Below, piece by piece: positions 24,551-33,997 of a stretch of DNA of 37,979 nucleotides. The number at the start of each line of letters is the position of its first letter. The stretch's first letter is position 1. Source of the stretch: Chitinophaga pinensis (GTDB taxonomy: Bacteria > Bacteroidota > Bacteroidia > Chitinophagales > Chitinophagaceae); the NCBI GenBank assembly GCA_945878115.1, contig CAMDVD010000038.1, positions 1 to 37,979 of the forward strand, given 5' to 3'. The position numbers and the translations under genes are program-made. Under the pieces are notes generated by a model. That model made no database searches, was not told the DNA's origin, and saw nothing but the letters and a program-made list of their open reading frames with translations.

Positions 24551-25258
24551 TTAATTCCTTTTTAGGTTTAAAGAATATTCCAATCCAGTAATGTATAAAT
24601 TTTCGGCAGCCATCACATTATATTCATGTTGAATCAAATAATAAATACCAGCTTTACTAGATTTTGTTAGTTTATAATCAACGCCAGCTTGATATCGAAT
24701 TCGATGCCATGTTCCATCACTTTCTACATTGCGCGGATCATGTAATTGGTATCTAAATTCTGTGGAGTAATAAGGGGATATTTTTTTCGATATATCATAA
24801 CTGATTTCAAATTTGTTTCTGGAATACCACTCAGGAATTGCGCCAGCATCACTAGTCTGCACATTTCGAATCTCCGTTTGCAATCGATGTCGGTAAGAAA
24901 AAGTAAATTTTTTATAATCCTGTTTTACAGTTGCATCCCACATCAATCTATGACGAAAACTGAATTGATCGTATTCCATATATTTATCAACCCAACGATA
25001 TACCAAGGATGTTTTAAAATGGCTGTTGAATTTGTATTCAACGCCTAAATTTGTATAAAATAAATTTAATCGACTATAATTTTCTTTGAAACGAAGCTCT
25101 TCTGTAAATAGAAATGCAAACTTTTTGTTTAATGCATAACTACAACTAAAAGTATTCCATGAACCAGCATCTGGGTAGAAAGGAGAATAAGTTTTAGCGA
25201 AGGTAGAAGGTAAAAGAAACGTAAAAAAAACGATGCAAAGAATATATTTCCTGTGCAT
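24551..25258 (-). CDS. DUF2490 outer-membrane protein
   Basis: 235 aa with a signal peptide (MHRKYILCIVFFTFLLPSTFA). Residues 30-235 are regular amphipathic strands with the DUF2490 patterns NLFYTNLGVEYKF, RHRLMWDATV, YRHRLQTEIR and HRIRYQAGVDYKL, so a 10-12 strand barrel is likely. Substrate unknown. It starts 4 bases after the stop of the lipoprotein gene 25263, making a two-gene operon. Confidence 0.85.
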   Translation of the reverse strand: MHRKYILCIVFFTFLLPSTFAKTYSPFYPDAGSWNTFSCSYALNKKFAFLFTEELRFKENYSRLNLFYTNLGVEYKFNSHFKTSLVYRWVDKYMEYDQFSFRHRLMWDATVKQDYKKFTFSYRHRLQTEIRNVQTSDAGAIPEWYSRNKFEISYDISKKISPYYSTEFRYQLHDPRNVESDGTWHRIRYQAGVDYKLTKSSKAGIYYLIQHEYNVMAAENLYITGLEYSLNLKRN

Positions 25259-25262
25259 GAAA

Positions 25263-25664
25263 TTAATTTTTAAAAGTTACAATGTCAAAATCTGGAAGAA
25301 CTTTCTCTTCTTTCTTTTTGGTAATTTCTACAGTTTGTGAAACACTGACATCTAAGTGATTATTGATAAGTTGTTTTGAATAGACGTAAATAGTATATTT
25401 TCCTTCGCGTAAATAATAAAAAGTATAAGTTCCATTTAAATCAGTTTCAACATCATCACCTACTCCTGGGGCATCGCCGTATTTGATATATACTTTTTGA
25501 CCACCAATATAGCCAGAATCGTTTTGGACAAAAGAACTACTAAAATTTCGTGCATATACTTTCCCAGAAATAGTGGCTCGACCACCAATTCCAGGGCCTT
25601 TTTTACAAGCTACCATTAAAATAAATACAGAAAAAATACCTAGTAAATAAAATCTAATTTTCAT
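25263..25664 (-). CDS. Lipoprotein with carboxypeptidase-regulatory-like (Ig) fold
   Basis: 133 aa. Lipobox ILMVAC-KK (C20). The mature domain ATISGKVYARNF ... VETDLNGTYTFYYLREGKYTIYVYSK has the GTYTF..L..G.Y.I.V pattern of CarboxypepD_reg-like beta sandwiches. Surface or periplasmic. First gene of the operon with the DUF2490 barrel, so they may form one envelope complex. Confidence 0.8.
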   Translation of the reverse strand: MKIRFYLLGIFSVFILMVACKKGPGIGGRATISGKVYARNFSSSFVQNDSGYIGGQKVYIKYGDAPGVGDDVETDLNGTYTFYYLREGKYTIYVYSKQLINNHLDVSVSQTVEITKKKEEKVLPDFDIVTFKN

Positions 25665-25748
25665 AGGGGATTGTATTATTAAATTATTAATTTTGGTAAA
25701 GCTATACTTAATTAAAGTAAAATGAAAAATACGAGACCGAAAAATAAA

Positions 25749-27167
25749 TTATTTCTTCTTTTTATAACGGATAAGTACTTCTTCAAACACTGGGTGGTGC
25801 GCTATTTCCTTGTCTATAAAAGCAAGTGCACTTACTTTTTTTGTATTTTCTATTAACGCGTTTTCTAAATAAATGACTGCTTCTTTTGTTTTGCCTTTAG
25901 CCATTAGAATCACCGCCTTATAGTAAATGAATTCTGTTTTATGTCCACAATGTTCTTCAGCAATTGCAAGTTGGGTTAACGCGTCATCCAAATAATTGGA
26001 CATATAGAGGGCTTTTACCAATGCTTGCCAAGTAGATTTAATGTCTGGACGCAATTGTACTGCATTTATATAGCAAACTAAAGCTTCCTTATCTGCATTC
26101 ATTTCCATCAAACAATTTCCCAAAGCCATACAATAAGAGGCATTGTTTTTATTAATATGGAGTGCGACAGAGTATGCTTTCACCGCTTTTTCCCATTGCA
26201 ATTCCTTGGTATAAGTTTCTCCAATTTTAAAAAATATTTGGTCGTCTTGCGGATTCAGTTGAGAGGCGCGTCTATAGTATTGACGGGCTTTCGCGTATTC
26301 TTTTTGTTTGTCCCAACAATAACCTATTGCATCAAGAATTACATCCTCTGGCTTTGCAATATTCAAATGCATTTCTAATACTTCTATGGCTTTATCAAAT
26401 TGTTTCATTTGCATATAAGCATCGCCTTGGTTGCGATATGCATATTCAAATTTGTCGTCAATTGCTAAACAATATTCATAAGCATCAATTGATTTTTCAT
26501 ACAATTTAATACCTTGATAAGCAACACCTAAATTATACCAAGCCATGGCATTAAATGGAGTTTCTTCAATTATTTCTTGGTGTAATTGAATACTATCTTC
26601 ATGTTTATTATTTATTTCTGCCCAAAAACAAATGCGTAAAAGTGCGTCCTCGTTGCTAGGTTCATATTTTAAAATTCGCTTCAAGGAATAATATACATTA
26701 TCAAAATCTTCTAATTCATCATAAATTTCGGAAAGCTCCAATAGAATATCCGTCTTGTCTACACTTTCAAATTTGTCTACATATTGCTCTAATAAATGAA
26801 CAGCCTCTGCAAATCGATTTTGTTCTAGAAGGATATCTGATTTTAAAAAAATACACTCAATATTATGCGGATCTATTTCATCAATTTGATCTAATACTTT
26901 TAATGCTTGGCCATATTTTTTTTGATCCATTAACCATTCAGCTTTTCGTAAAAATAAGGTGGAAGAAAATGGATATAAAGTGGTTGAAATATCACAAGCT
27001 ATTAGACAATTTTCTTTATCACAATTGGATTCAAAAAAATCGATGAGATATTCAAAATCTTCTTCGGTAATGAGTCCATGGGGCTCACCCCGCTTTACTT
27101 TTTGAAATTCAATTAACAAGTCATCGATATCACGAAAGTCATCATCAAAAAAATCGTCGTTAAACAT
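25749..27167 (-). CDS. Tetratricopeptide-repeat protein
   Basis: 472 aa, no signal peptide. The acidic N-terminus (MFNDDFFDDDFRDIDDL) is followed by about 10-11 TPR units from residue ~75; clear ones are AWYNLGVAYQGIKLYEKSIDAYEYCLAID, AYRNQGDAYMQMKQFDKAIEVL and YCMALGNCLMEMNADKEALVCY (each broken here from longer runs). A cytoplasmic scaffold; common and uncharacterised in Bacteroidota. Single gene. Confidence 0.9.
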   Translation of the reverse strand: MFNDDFFDDDFRDIDDLLIEFQKVKRGEPHGLITEEDFEYLIDFFESNCDKENCLIACDISTTLYPFSSTLFLRKAEWLMDQKKYGQALKVLDQIDEIDPHNIECIFLKSDILLEQNRFAEAVHLLEQYVDKFESVDKTDILLELSEIYDELEDFDNVYYSLKRILKYEPSNEDALLRICFWAEINNKHEDSIQLHQEIIEETPFNAMAWYNLGVAYQGIKLYEKSIDAYEYCLAIDDKFEYAYRNQGDAYMQMKQFDKAIEVLEMHLNIAKPEDVILDAIGYCWDKQKEYAKARQYYRRASQLNPQDDQIFFKIGETYTKELQWEKAVKAYSVALHINKNNASYCMALGNCLMEMNADKEALVCYINAVQLRPDIKSTWQALVKALYMSNYLDDALTQLAIAEEHCGHKTEFIYYKAVILMAKGKTKEAVIYLENALIENTKKVSALAFIDKEIAHHPVFEEVLIRYKKKK

Positions 27168-27296
27168 AGTTTTTTATTTCGTCTTTGTAAAAGTAAGGTA
27201 AACATAAGTATTTTTATTTTTGTTTGTTTGAAAATATTAATTTATTCATCCACATGTCATGGTATAAAATTCACTAAATAAAATGGAAACGGCGAT

Positions 27297-27304
27297 TACC
27301 TTTG
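27297..27304 (+). promoter_or_regulatory. -7 box (TACCTTTG) of the 27324 gene
   Basis: Perfect TAnnTTTG, 19 bases before the ATG at 27324. Confidence 0.55.
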
Positions 27305-27323
27305 TGGCTCAAAAAATAGACCC

Positions 27324-27785
27324 ATGGAATATTTAATAAAAGTACATAGTATACTAAGATGGTGGCTTCTCGCAGCTGCAATAGTTGCTATTGCTAAGGC
27401 TTACCTAGGAATGCAACGAAAGACGCCATGTACCAACTGGGATAATCGAGTAAGTTTAATGTTGATTGGTGTTAGTGATATTCAATTGATAGTTGGACTT
27501 ATTCTATATTTTACTAGTGGCTTAGGATTGAATAATTTTTTAAACAATGGAATGTCCTTTGTGATGCATGATGCTTATTCGAGATTTTTCGCAATGGAGC
27601 ATATTCTCATGATGATAATCGCAATTGCAATCATGCATGTTGGAAGAGTAAAATCTAAAAAGGCAATTTTAGATCTAGACAAACATAAAAAAGCATTTTG
27701 GTATTATTTGATTGCATTGCTCATCATTCTTGCAAGTATACCTTGGCCTTTTAGAAAAGGGTTTGAAGCATTAGGTTGGATTTAA
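27324..27785 (+). CDS. Four-helix integral membrane protein
   Basis: 153 aa, helices at about 10-30, 44-68, 88-107 and 125-143. His residues lie at helix edges (H8 in VHSILRWW, H82 in MHDAY, H93 in MEHILMM, H103 in MHVGR), a pattern that could ligate heme, and ctaA lies 500 bases downstream; a heme role is only a suggestion. Conserved type in Bacteroidota without a known function. Confidence 0.75.
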   Translation: MEYLIKVHSILRWWLLAAAIVAIAKAYLGMQRKTPCTNWDNRVSLMLIGVSDIQLIVGLILYFTSGLGLNNFLNNGMSFVMHDAYSRFFAMEHILMMIIAIAIMHVGRVKSKKAILDLDKHKKAFWYYLIALLIILASIPWPFRKGFEALGWI

Positions 27786-27924
27786 TAAAGAAAGGCTTGA
27801 ATGCAATTTTGATTGGAATGGTTTTATTTTTTTGCTGTAAATTGGTTTTGCATCAGCTTAGGTTCAGACATTTTTACAGAACCGAAAATAGGATTACTTC
27901 CTAATAAATATAATTTTAGATATT

Positions 27925-28113
27925 ATGGAACAAAAAATTCAGAACTCGCCAGTAAAACGAGAACTAACACCCGAAGTGAACAAGGCAATACGGGAGAATC
28001 AAAGCCATCATCTGCACGCGGATATGAAAAGGATTTGGCAAGAGAATCCCAATCTTTCAGTTCAAGAAGCAATAGCGGAGGTAGAACGATTCGCACAAGC
28101 TATGGGGATATAG
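27925..28113 (+). CDS. Small soluble hypothetical protein (62 aa)
   Basis: MEQKIQNSPVKRELTPEV..., helical and charged, with ADMKRIWQENPNLSVQEAIAEVERFA near the end. It has a good ATG and better composition than the overlapping frame from 27813, whose first ~100 codons are Ser/Arg/Asn-rich shadow. However, after 28113 that other frame becomes protein-like up to 28250 (VPKAIHTVKQSLVDGIKKAF, DKELFEVDANIFHKA), so the true gene may continue there by a -1 shift near the end of this one. Confidence 0.5.
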   Translation: MEQKIQNSPVKRELTPEVNKAIRENQSHHLHADMKRIWQENPNLSVQEAIAEVERFAQAMGI

Positions 28114-28266
28114 TTCCTAAAGCAATACATACAGTTAAGCAATCGTTAGTTGATGGAATAAAAAAAGCATTTCCTAAAGCAACTATTGATAAAGAACTTT
28201 TTGAAGTAGATGCCAATATTTTCCATAAAGCAGCTACAAAAGCAAAATAGGTAAATAAGATTGTTT

Positions 28267-28274
28267 TACATTTG
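28267..28274 (+). promoter_or_regulatory. -7 box (TACATTTG) of ctaA
   Basis: Perfect TAnnTTTG, only 10 bases before the ATG at 28285, so the leader would be about 5 bases. An alternative start at 28261 precedes the box and is rejected. Confidence 0.5.
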
Positions 28275-28284
28275 CTCCAACAAA

Positions 28285-29319
28285 ATGGATAATAATAAAG
28301 TAGTAAGTAGGTGGTTATTTATTGGCGTTGGAATGCTGATAATTCAAGTACTTTTGGGAGGCATCACTCGACTTACTGGCTCCGGTCTTTCTATTACAGA
28401 ATGGCAACCCATCTTAGGTGCGCTCCCACCAATGCAAGAAAGTGCCTGGTTAATAGCATTTCAAAAATACCAACAAATTGCCCAGTATAAGGTTTTGAAT
28501 GCAGACTTCACCTTAAGTGAATTTAAATTTATTTATTTCTGGGAATGGACACATCGAGAATGGGGAAGATTAATAGGCGTTGCATTTTTATTTCCATTCT
28601 TTTATTTTTTATATAAAAAGAAGATAGGTAAGGCAATGATACCCTCATTGATTGCATTATTCATTTTGGGATTAGCGCAGGGACTGATAGGTTGGATTAT
28701 GGTACATAGCGGATTGAATAATGAAAATCTGTATGTTAATCCAGTAAAATTAGCAATTCACTTTCTTTCTGCTTTAACCCTAATTTGTTTTACCTATTGG
28801 TTTGCATTGACTTTATCCGTTCACGAAGAAGATAGAATGAATGATAGAGGGATGAGGAAATTTACCATACTAATTATTGTGATTTTATTTTTTCAATTGA
28901 TGTATGGTGCATTCATGGCAGGTCTGAAAGCAGCCACTGTTGCTGCTACTTGGCCAAGTATTAATGGCGATTATTTTCCGAATACATTATTTAATGATTC
29001 ATGGGTTAGTCAACCTTTGAATGTACATTTTATACATCGAATGTTAGCTTACTTATTATTGGTTTTGATCGTTATTTGGTACATGAAAATATCTAAAATG
29101 AAGGGTTCGACGTTATTTCAAACATCTAAATTAGTGCCATTACTATTGACTTTACTGCAAGTCTTGCTTGGGATTTGTACGTTATTAAGTTCAACGCATA
29201 GCACTAGAAATGGCTTCGGTATTTTCGAATATGTAGCCCAAGCTCATCAATTAATAGCTATGTGTTTATTGATGAGTTTGATTGGGGTGCTGTATTTATT
29301 TGGTGGGAAGAAAGCTTAA
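28285..29319 (+). CDS. ctaA: Heme A synthase (CtaA/COX15)
   Basis: 344 aa, eight membrane helices. Oxidises the C8 methyl of heme O to make heme A for cytochrome oxidase. The N-terminal LLGGITRLTGSGLSITEWQP is the family signature; the paired heme ligands are present: WTHREWGRLIG, KLAIHFLSAL, VHFIHRMLAYLL and AQAHQLIAM. The length is that of type 2 (COX15-like) members. It stands alone here; no ctaB or oxidase gene is in the window. Confidence 0.93.
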   Translation: MDNNKVVSRWLFIGVGMLIIQVLLGGITRLTGSGLSITEWQPILGALPPMQESAWLIAFQKYQQIAQYKVLNADFTLSEFKFIYFWEWTHREWGRLIGVAFLFPFFYFLYKKKIGKAMIPSLIALFILGLAQGLIGWIMVHSGLNNENLYVNPVKLAIHFLSALTLICFTYWFALTLSVHEEDRMNDRGMRKFTILIIVILFFQLMYGAFMAGLKAATVAATWPSINGDYFPNTLFNDSWVSQPLNVHFIHRMLAYLLLVLIVIWYMKISKMKGSTLFQTSKLVPLLLTLLQVLLGICTLLSSTHSTRNGFGIFEYVAQAHQLIAMCLLMSLIGVLYLFGGKKA

Positions 29320-29451
29320 TGCAAAATTTGTATGTCCTATTTATGTCATTTTGCAAACCAAAATTATATATATCACGTCTTTTTGGCGAGTTAATCCGAT
29401 AAATACAATATTTTTTGTATTTTCACTTTTTCAAAATTAATATTTAGACCT

Positions 29452-31677
29452 ATGCGAATATTTACTTCAGCGTTGACTTTATTATTTTTCGTGATTTTAT
29501 CACAAAACATTTACGCGCAAGCACCGCCACCGCCTAACTGTCCGCCTAACTATTCTGCTGGATATAATATAACTGGAGACTCCATTTCATTTTGTTTGGA
29601 TGGCGTAAATTTGAATGTTCAGGGATACTCCACATTAAATTCTACTGCAAATTACTCAGTAGGTTCTATACCTTACAATCCTTATCCTTGGGTAGGTACT
29701 AATTCAGTCTTGGTTGGTACGGACGATATTTGGAGTGGCCCAGTTAATCTGCCATTTCCTTTTTGTTTTTTTGGTCAAAAATATAATACAGTGGTTATTG
29801 GTGCTAATGGTCAAGTTGGCTTTGATGTCGCACAAGCAGGGTTATTTAATGCTTGGGCTTCAAGCGGATGGATTGCGCCAACTAGTAATGCCGCGATGAA
29901 TAATACAATCATGGCTCCATTTCATGATGTAAATCCGGGCGTTTTTTTTGCAGGCTCACACATTACTTGGGATATTTATGGAACTGCTCCTTGCAGATAT
30001 ATGGTAATTTCATGGGATAGTATTCCAATGTTTTCTTGTACTTCTATGTTGGCTTCACAACAAGTTGTTCTTTTTGAATCCACTTACTTAATAGATATAA
30101 ATTTAAAACAAAAACCATTATGCTCAACTTGGAATGGCGGTGTAGCACATGAAGGTGTGCAGAATGCAACTGGAACTGCTGCATATATGGTTCCAGGTAG
30201 AAATGGCACGCAATGGCAAGTGAATAATGATAGCTATCGATTTACCCCATCTGGTGTGCTTACTGCAAATTATTTATATACTTGGCTTAATGCAACTACA
30301 GGTCAAGTGCTTGGCACTGGGCCAACTCTTTCTTATTTCCCTGTTACAAATGAATTAGTTACAGTGCAATGTTCAGCAGTAACGGATTGTGATACTATAC
30401 CTGCTTTCTATGCAGATACAGTTCAAGTCATTGTAACTGGAAGTGTAACTGCTGATTTTACGTACAAAAGGCATCTTGGATGCGACAAAGATACTGTGGT
30501 GTTTACAAATACAAGTTCAAGTTCACAGGGTATACCTACTTTTATATGGTCTTTCGGTGATGCTTCAGGATCAACTACCAAAAATCCAACACATATTTAT
30601 ACCAATCAAGGAGTTTATACCGTTCGACTAATTGCTAATGATAATGGGTGCATTGATACTATTATTAAGCAAATAGATTTGAATCACCCAATAGACGCGG
30701 TGATGGGTGTGAGTAAAGATTCGGTTTGTCTTGGTGAACCAATTATTGCAACGAGTGTTTCAACACCAAGTGGATTTGTCATCAGCACTTGGAATTGGGG
30801 TGATGGAACGATAACAACTGGTACAATTAGTGGACATACCTACGCATCTCCTGGAATTTATACCATAAAATTAAATATAGTTGATACGTTAGGTTGCACG
30901 GATAGTACATCTAGGACTGTATTTGTCGACAATCCACCTTTTGTTGCTTTCACAGCCTCAGACGATAATGTTTGCGTAGGTCAGCCAGTATTTTTTACAG
31001 ATACCGTAGCTCCATTTACACAATCCTATGAATGGGATTTCGCAGACGGTAAAAAATTATTAAATACACATAATCCGATGCATAGTTGGGATAAAGGTGG
31101 AATTTACAATGTAACGCTTACTGGAAGATATTTAATTTGCCCACCATTGACGATAACTAAACCTATTACTGTAAATGAGTATCCGAACATTAACTTAGGA
31201 AAAGATACCATGATCTGCCCTGGTTTGACTGGCTCCATTTATCTAACCGATATCAATGGCACTTTATCTAATTTTGTTTGGAGCACAGGTGAAACTGGTC
31301 CTGGTATTACAATTACTGAACCCGGACATTATTGGGTGAGAGCAACTAATGGAGAATGCAGTACAACCGATAGTATTTGGATTAAGCGTGATTGCTATTT
31401 AAATATTCCAAATTCATTTTCACCGAATGGAGATGGTTTAAATGATTATTTTTTACCTCGTGAATTATTAAGCAGTGGATTAAAAACATTTAAAATGAAT
31501 ATCTTTAATCGTTGGGGCGAAAATATATTTACCACTACTAAAATAGATGGTCGTGGATGGGATGGAAAATACAATAATGTAGATCAACCGCAAGGTGTTT
31601 ATGTCTATGTAATTGATGTTTTATATAATAATAATGTGAAGAAAAATTTTACAGGTAACGTGACCTTATTGAGATAG
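29452..31677 (+). CDS. Secreted PKD-repeat protein with CHU_C (type IX sorting) end, paralog 1
   Basis: 741 aa. Signal peptide MRIFTSALTLLFFVILSQNIYAQ; a unique N-terminal ~300 residues (nidogen-like pattern PFPFCFFGQKYNTVVIGANG); then PKD domains (FIWSFGDASGS, WNWGDGT, YEWDFADG); C-terminal gliding-motility-associated domain NIPNSFSPNGDGLNDYF ... IFNRWGENIF ... GWDGKYNN ... GVYVYVIDV, used for type IX secretion (type B). Cell-surface protein. Followed 80 bases later by a paralog. Confidence 0.9.
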   Translation: MRIFTSALTLLFFVILSQNIYAQAPPPPNCPPNYSAGYNITGDSISFCLDGVNLNVQGYSTLNSTANYSVGSIPYNPYPWVGTNSVLVGTDDIWSGPVNLPFPFCFFGQKYNTVVIGANGQVGFDVAQAGLFNAWASSGWIAPTSNAAMNNTIMAPFHDVNPGVFFAGSHITWDIYGTAPCRYMVISWDSIPMFSCTSMLASQQVVLFESTYLIDINLKQKPLCSTWNGGVAHEGVQNATGTAAYMVPGRNGTQWQVNNDSYRFTPSGVLTANYLYTWLNATTGQVLGTGPTLSYFPVTNELVTVQCSAVTDCDTIPAFYADTVQVIVTGSVTADFTYKRHLGCDKDTVVFTNTSSSSQGIPTFIWSFGDASGSTTKNPTHIYTNQGVYTVRLIANDNGCIDTIIKQIDLNHPIDAVMGVSKDSVCLGEPIIATSVSTPSGFVISTWNWGDGTITTGTISGHTYASPGIYTIKLNIVDTLGCTDSTSRTVFVDNPPFVAFTASDDNVCVGQPVFFTDTVAPFTQSYEWDFADGKKLLNTHNPMHSWDKGGIYNVTLTGRYLICPPLTITKPITVNEYPNINLGKDTMICPGLTGSIYLTDINGTLSNFVWSTGETGPGITITEPGHYWVRATNGECSTTDSIWIKRDCYLNIPNSFSPNGDGLNDYFLPRELLSSGLKTFKMNIFNRWGENIFTTTKIDGRGWDGKYNNVDQPQGVYVYVIDVLYNNNVKKNFTGNVTLLR

Positions 31678-31726
31678 CAGAGTAGATTTATCGTAGAAAT
31701 ATCTTTAACTGCGGATTAAAAAATCA

Positions 31727-31734
31727 TAGATTTG
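31727..31734 (+). promoter_or_regulatory. -7 box (TAGATTTG) of the second PKD gene
   Basis: Perfect TAnnTTTG, 23 bases before the ATG at 31758; shows that the second paralog has its own promoter. Confidence 0.5.
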
Positions 31735-31757
31735 CAGTTATTCAAAATGGTGTATCT

Positions 31758-33839
31758 ATGAAACAATCTTTATATTTTCTTTTCTTGTTCATCATCTCGG
31801 CTGCCTGCACAACCGATGGTTTGGCACAATGCAATATTTCCATTACAAATTTGCCAGATACTATTTTAGCTTGTAAAAATTCCTCTGTACAACTCAATCC
31901 AAATGTAATTACCACTTCTGGTATTCCGTATTACGTAGACACAACTTGGTCTCCAGCAACAGGTTTATCTAATCCAAATATAATAAATCCTGTTGTAGCA
32001 GTGGGAACTACAAGTGCCAATTATGTTCTAACTGTACAAGCAGTTACACCGACTAATTTATTATTCAATGGTGATTTTGAAGCAGGGAATACTGGTTTTA
32101 CATCCTCTTATATTTATGGTACTGGTGGTACTTATGGTTTACTTTCACTAGAAGGACAGTTTGCAATTGCTACCAACCCCAATAATACACATGTTAATTT
32201 TGCAAACTTTGGAGACCATACTTCAGGTTCTGGTAATATGTTAGTAGTAAATGGTGCAGGAACGGCAAACGTAAGTATTTGGTGTCAAACCATTAATGTA
32301 AATCCAAACACATGGTATGATTTTTCAGCTTGGGGTGCTACATGTGTAGCAAGTAATCCTGCTATTTTACAATTTTCTATCAATGGCGTGCTCACAGGAA
32401 CACCATTGGCTTTACCACTTACAAATGGCTTGTGGACTCAGTTTCATACGACGTGGTTCAGTGGAGCAAACACAACTATAAATATCTGTATTACAGACCA
32501 AGCAACAGCCACAAGTGGAAATGATTTTGCAATAGATGATATTGCATTTAAAGAAATTTGTACCATTCAAGATAGTGTATATATCAAAACAATTAACCTC
32601 ACACCAACTTTCAATTATGTGAAACATTTAGGTTGTGAACAAGATACTGTTAAATTTACTGCGCAAAGTTTACCTGGAAATACACCTACCACTTATAATT
32701 GGAGCTTTGGTGATTTTAGTTTTGCAACTACGAAGAATCCAACACATATCTATCAAAACCAAGGAACATACACTGTTAAATTAGTGACAACCTTAAATGG
32801 CTGTTCCGATTCAACAACACAAATTATTAATATTTCTCATCCTATTGATGCAGTGATAGGGATTAGTAAGGATTCGGTTTGTTTAGGGGAACAAATCATT
32901 GCCACAAGTGTTTCTACTCCTTCTGGATTTGTAATTAGTACATGGAATTGGGGTGATGGTACTATTACAACAGGCACTATCAGTGGACATTCTTATGCGA
33001 CACCAGGGAGTTACATCATCAAATTATCCATAGTTGATACACTTGGTTGCACAGATAGTACAATTAGAAATATATTTGTTGATAATCCTCCTTATGTCGA
33101 TTTCAGTATTTCAGATTCAAGTATTTGTGTTGGCGAATCTATCTTCTTTGCAGATACGCTTGCACCATATACCCAATCATTTGCATGGGATTTTGGAGAT
33201 GGTGTTATCGAATCGAATATCCATCATCCTAAACACACTTGGGACAAACCAGGTGCTCCGAATCCAATTAAAATTACCCTCACTGGTAGTTATCTAGTTT
33301 GCCCAGATTTAGTCATTGAAAAATGGATTTCAGTGAATGAGTATCCGAATATTAATTTAGGAAGGGATACCATGATATGTCCTGGAATCACAGGTTCCAT
33401 ATATCTTACGGATATCAATGGCACATTATCTAATTATACTTGGAGTACTGGTGAAATTGGGCCCGGAATCACTATCACAGAGCCAGGACATTATTGGGTT
33501 AAAGCAACGAGTGGTGAATGCAGTACAACAGATAGTATTTGGATAAAGCGCGATTGCTATTTAAATATTCCGAATTCATTCTCACCAAATAATGATGGAT
33601 TAAATGATTATTTTATCCCTCGTGAAATTTTAAGTAGTGGTTTGAAATCCTTTAAAATGAGCATCTTCAATCGTTGGGGAGAATTGATATTCACTACCAA
33701 TAAAATAGATGGACGTGGATGGGATGGAAAGTATAATAATGTGATGCAAGCTGTGGGCGTGTATGTCTACACTATTGATGTGGTCTATAATAATGCGGTT
33801 AAGAAAACATTTACTGGGAATGTGACTTTGTTGAAGTAG
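31758..33839 (+). CDS. Secreted PKD-repeat protein with CHU_C end, paralog 2
   Basis: 693 aa. Signal peptide ending DGLAQ; N-terminal part differs from paralog 1 (NLLFNGDFEAGNTGF and FAIDDIAFKEIC fit a carbohydrate-binding-like jelly roll, about residues 100-270). From about residue 285 it matches paralog 1 closely (PTHIYQNQGTYTV, STPSGFVISTWNWGDGTI, SPNNDGLNDYF). Secreted by the type IX system to the surface. Tandem duplication with an exchanged N-terminal module. Confidence 0.9.
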   Translation: MKQSLYFLFLFIISAACTTDGLAQCNISITNLPDTILACKNSSVQLNPNVITTSGIPYYVDTTWSPATGLSNPNIINPVVAVGTTSANYVLTVQAVTPTNLLFNGDFEAGNTGFTSSYIYGTGGTYGLLSLEGQFAIATNPNNTHVNFANFGDHTSGSGNMLVVNGAGTANVSIWCQTINVNPNTWYDFSAWGATCVASNPAILQFSINGVLTGTPLALPLTNGLWTQFHTTWFSGANTTINICITDQATATSGNDFAIDDIAFKEICTIQDSVYIKTINLTPTFNYVKHLGCEQDTVKFTAQSLPGNTPTTYNWSFGDFSFATTKNPTHIYQNQGTYTVKLVTTLNGCSDSTTQIINISHPIDAVIGISKDSVCLGEQIIATSVSTPSGFVISTWNWGDGTITTGTISGHSYATPGSYIIKLSIVDTLGCTDSTIRNIFVDNPPYVDFSISDSSICVGESIFFADTLAPYTQSFAWDFGDGVIESNIHHPKHTWDKPGAPNPIKITLTGSYLVCPDLVIEKWISVNEYPNINLGRDTMICPGITGSIYLTDINGTLSNYTWSTGEIGPGITITEPGHYWVKATSGECSTTDSIWIKRDCYLNIPNSFSPNNDGLNDYFIPREILSSGLKSFKMSIFNRWGELIFTTNKIDGRGWDGKYNNVMQAVGVYVYTIDVVYNNAVKKTFTGNVTLLK

Positions 33840-33995
33840 AGGAAAAGTCGAAAGTAAAAAGTCGAAAGTAAATAGTAGTGAGTACTTAGTAGTTAGATTT
33901 TGGAATTTGAATTTTAGAATTACCGCTTTGGAATTTGGGATTTGACTTTTGGAATTTCGTTTTTGGAATTTTGGATTTATAAATTTGGGATTTTC
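33840..33995. repeat. Intergenic simple repeats (AGTCGAAAGTA and TTTGGAATTTGGGATTT types)
   Basis: Two runs of AGTCGAAAGTA (33846-33870) are followed by at least five degenerate copies of TTTGGAATTT(T/G)GGATTT (33895-33993), ending at the stop of the TlpA-like gene. Same family as 17973-18005. Confidence 0.7.
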
Positions 33996-33997
33996 AA

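Noticed and set aside
27813-27924. Upstream part of the 145-codon frame MEWFYFFAVNWFC...
   Set aside because: Its first ~100 codons are a shadow of the better frame at 27925; only the part after 28113 looks coding.
29320-29355. Inverted repeat TGCAAAAT/ATTTTGCA after ctaA
   Set aside because: The stem is AT-rich with a 20-base loop and no T-run follows, so it is weak as a terminator.
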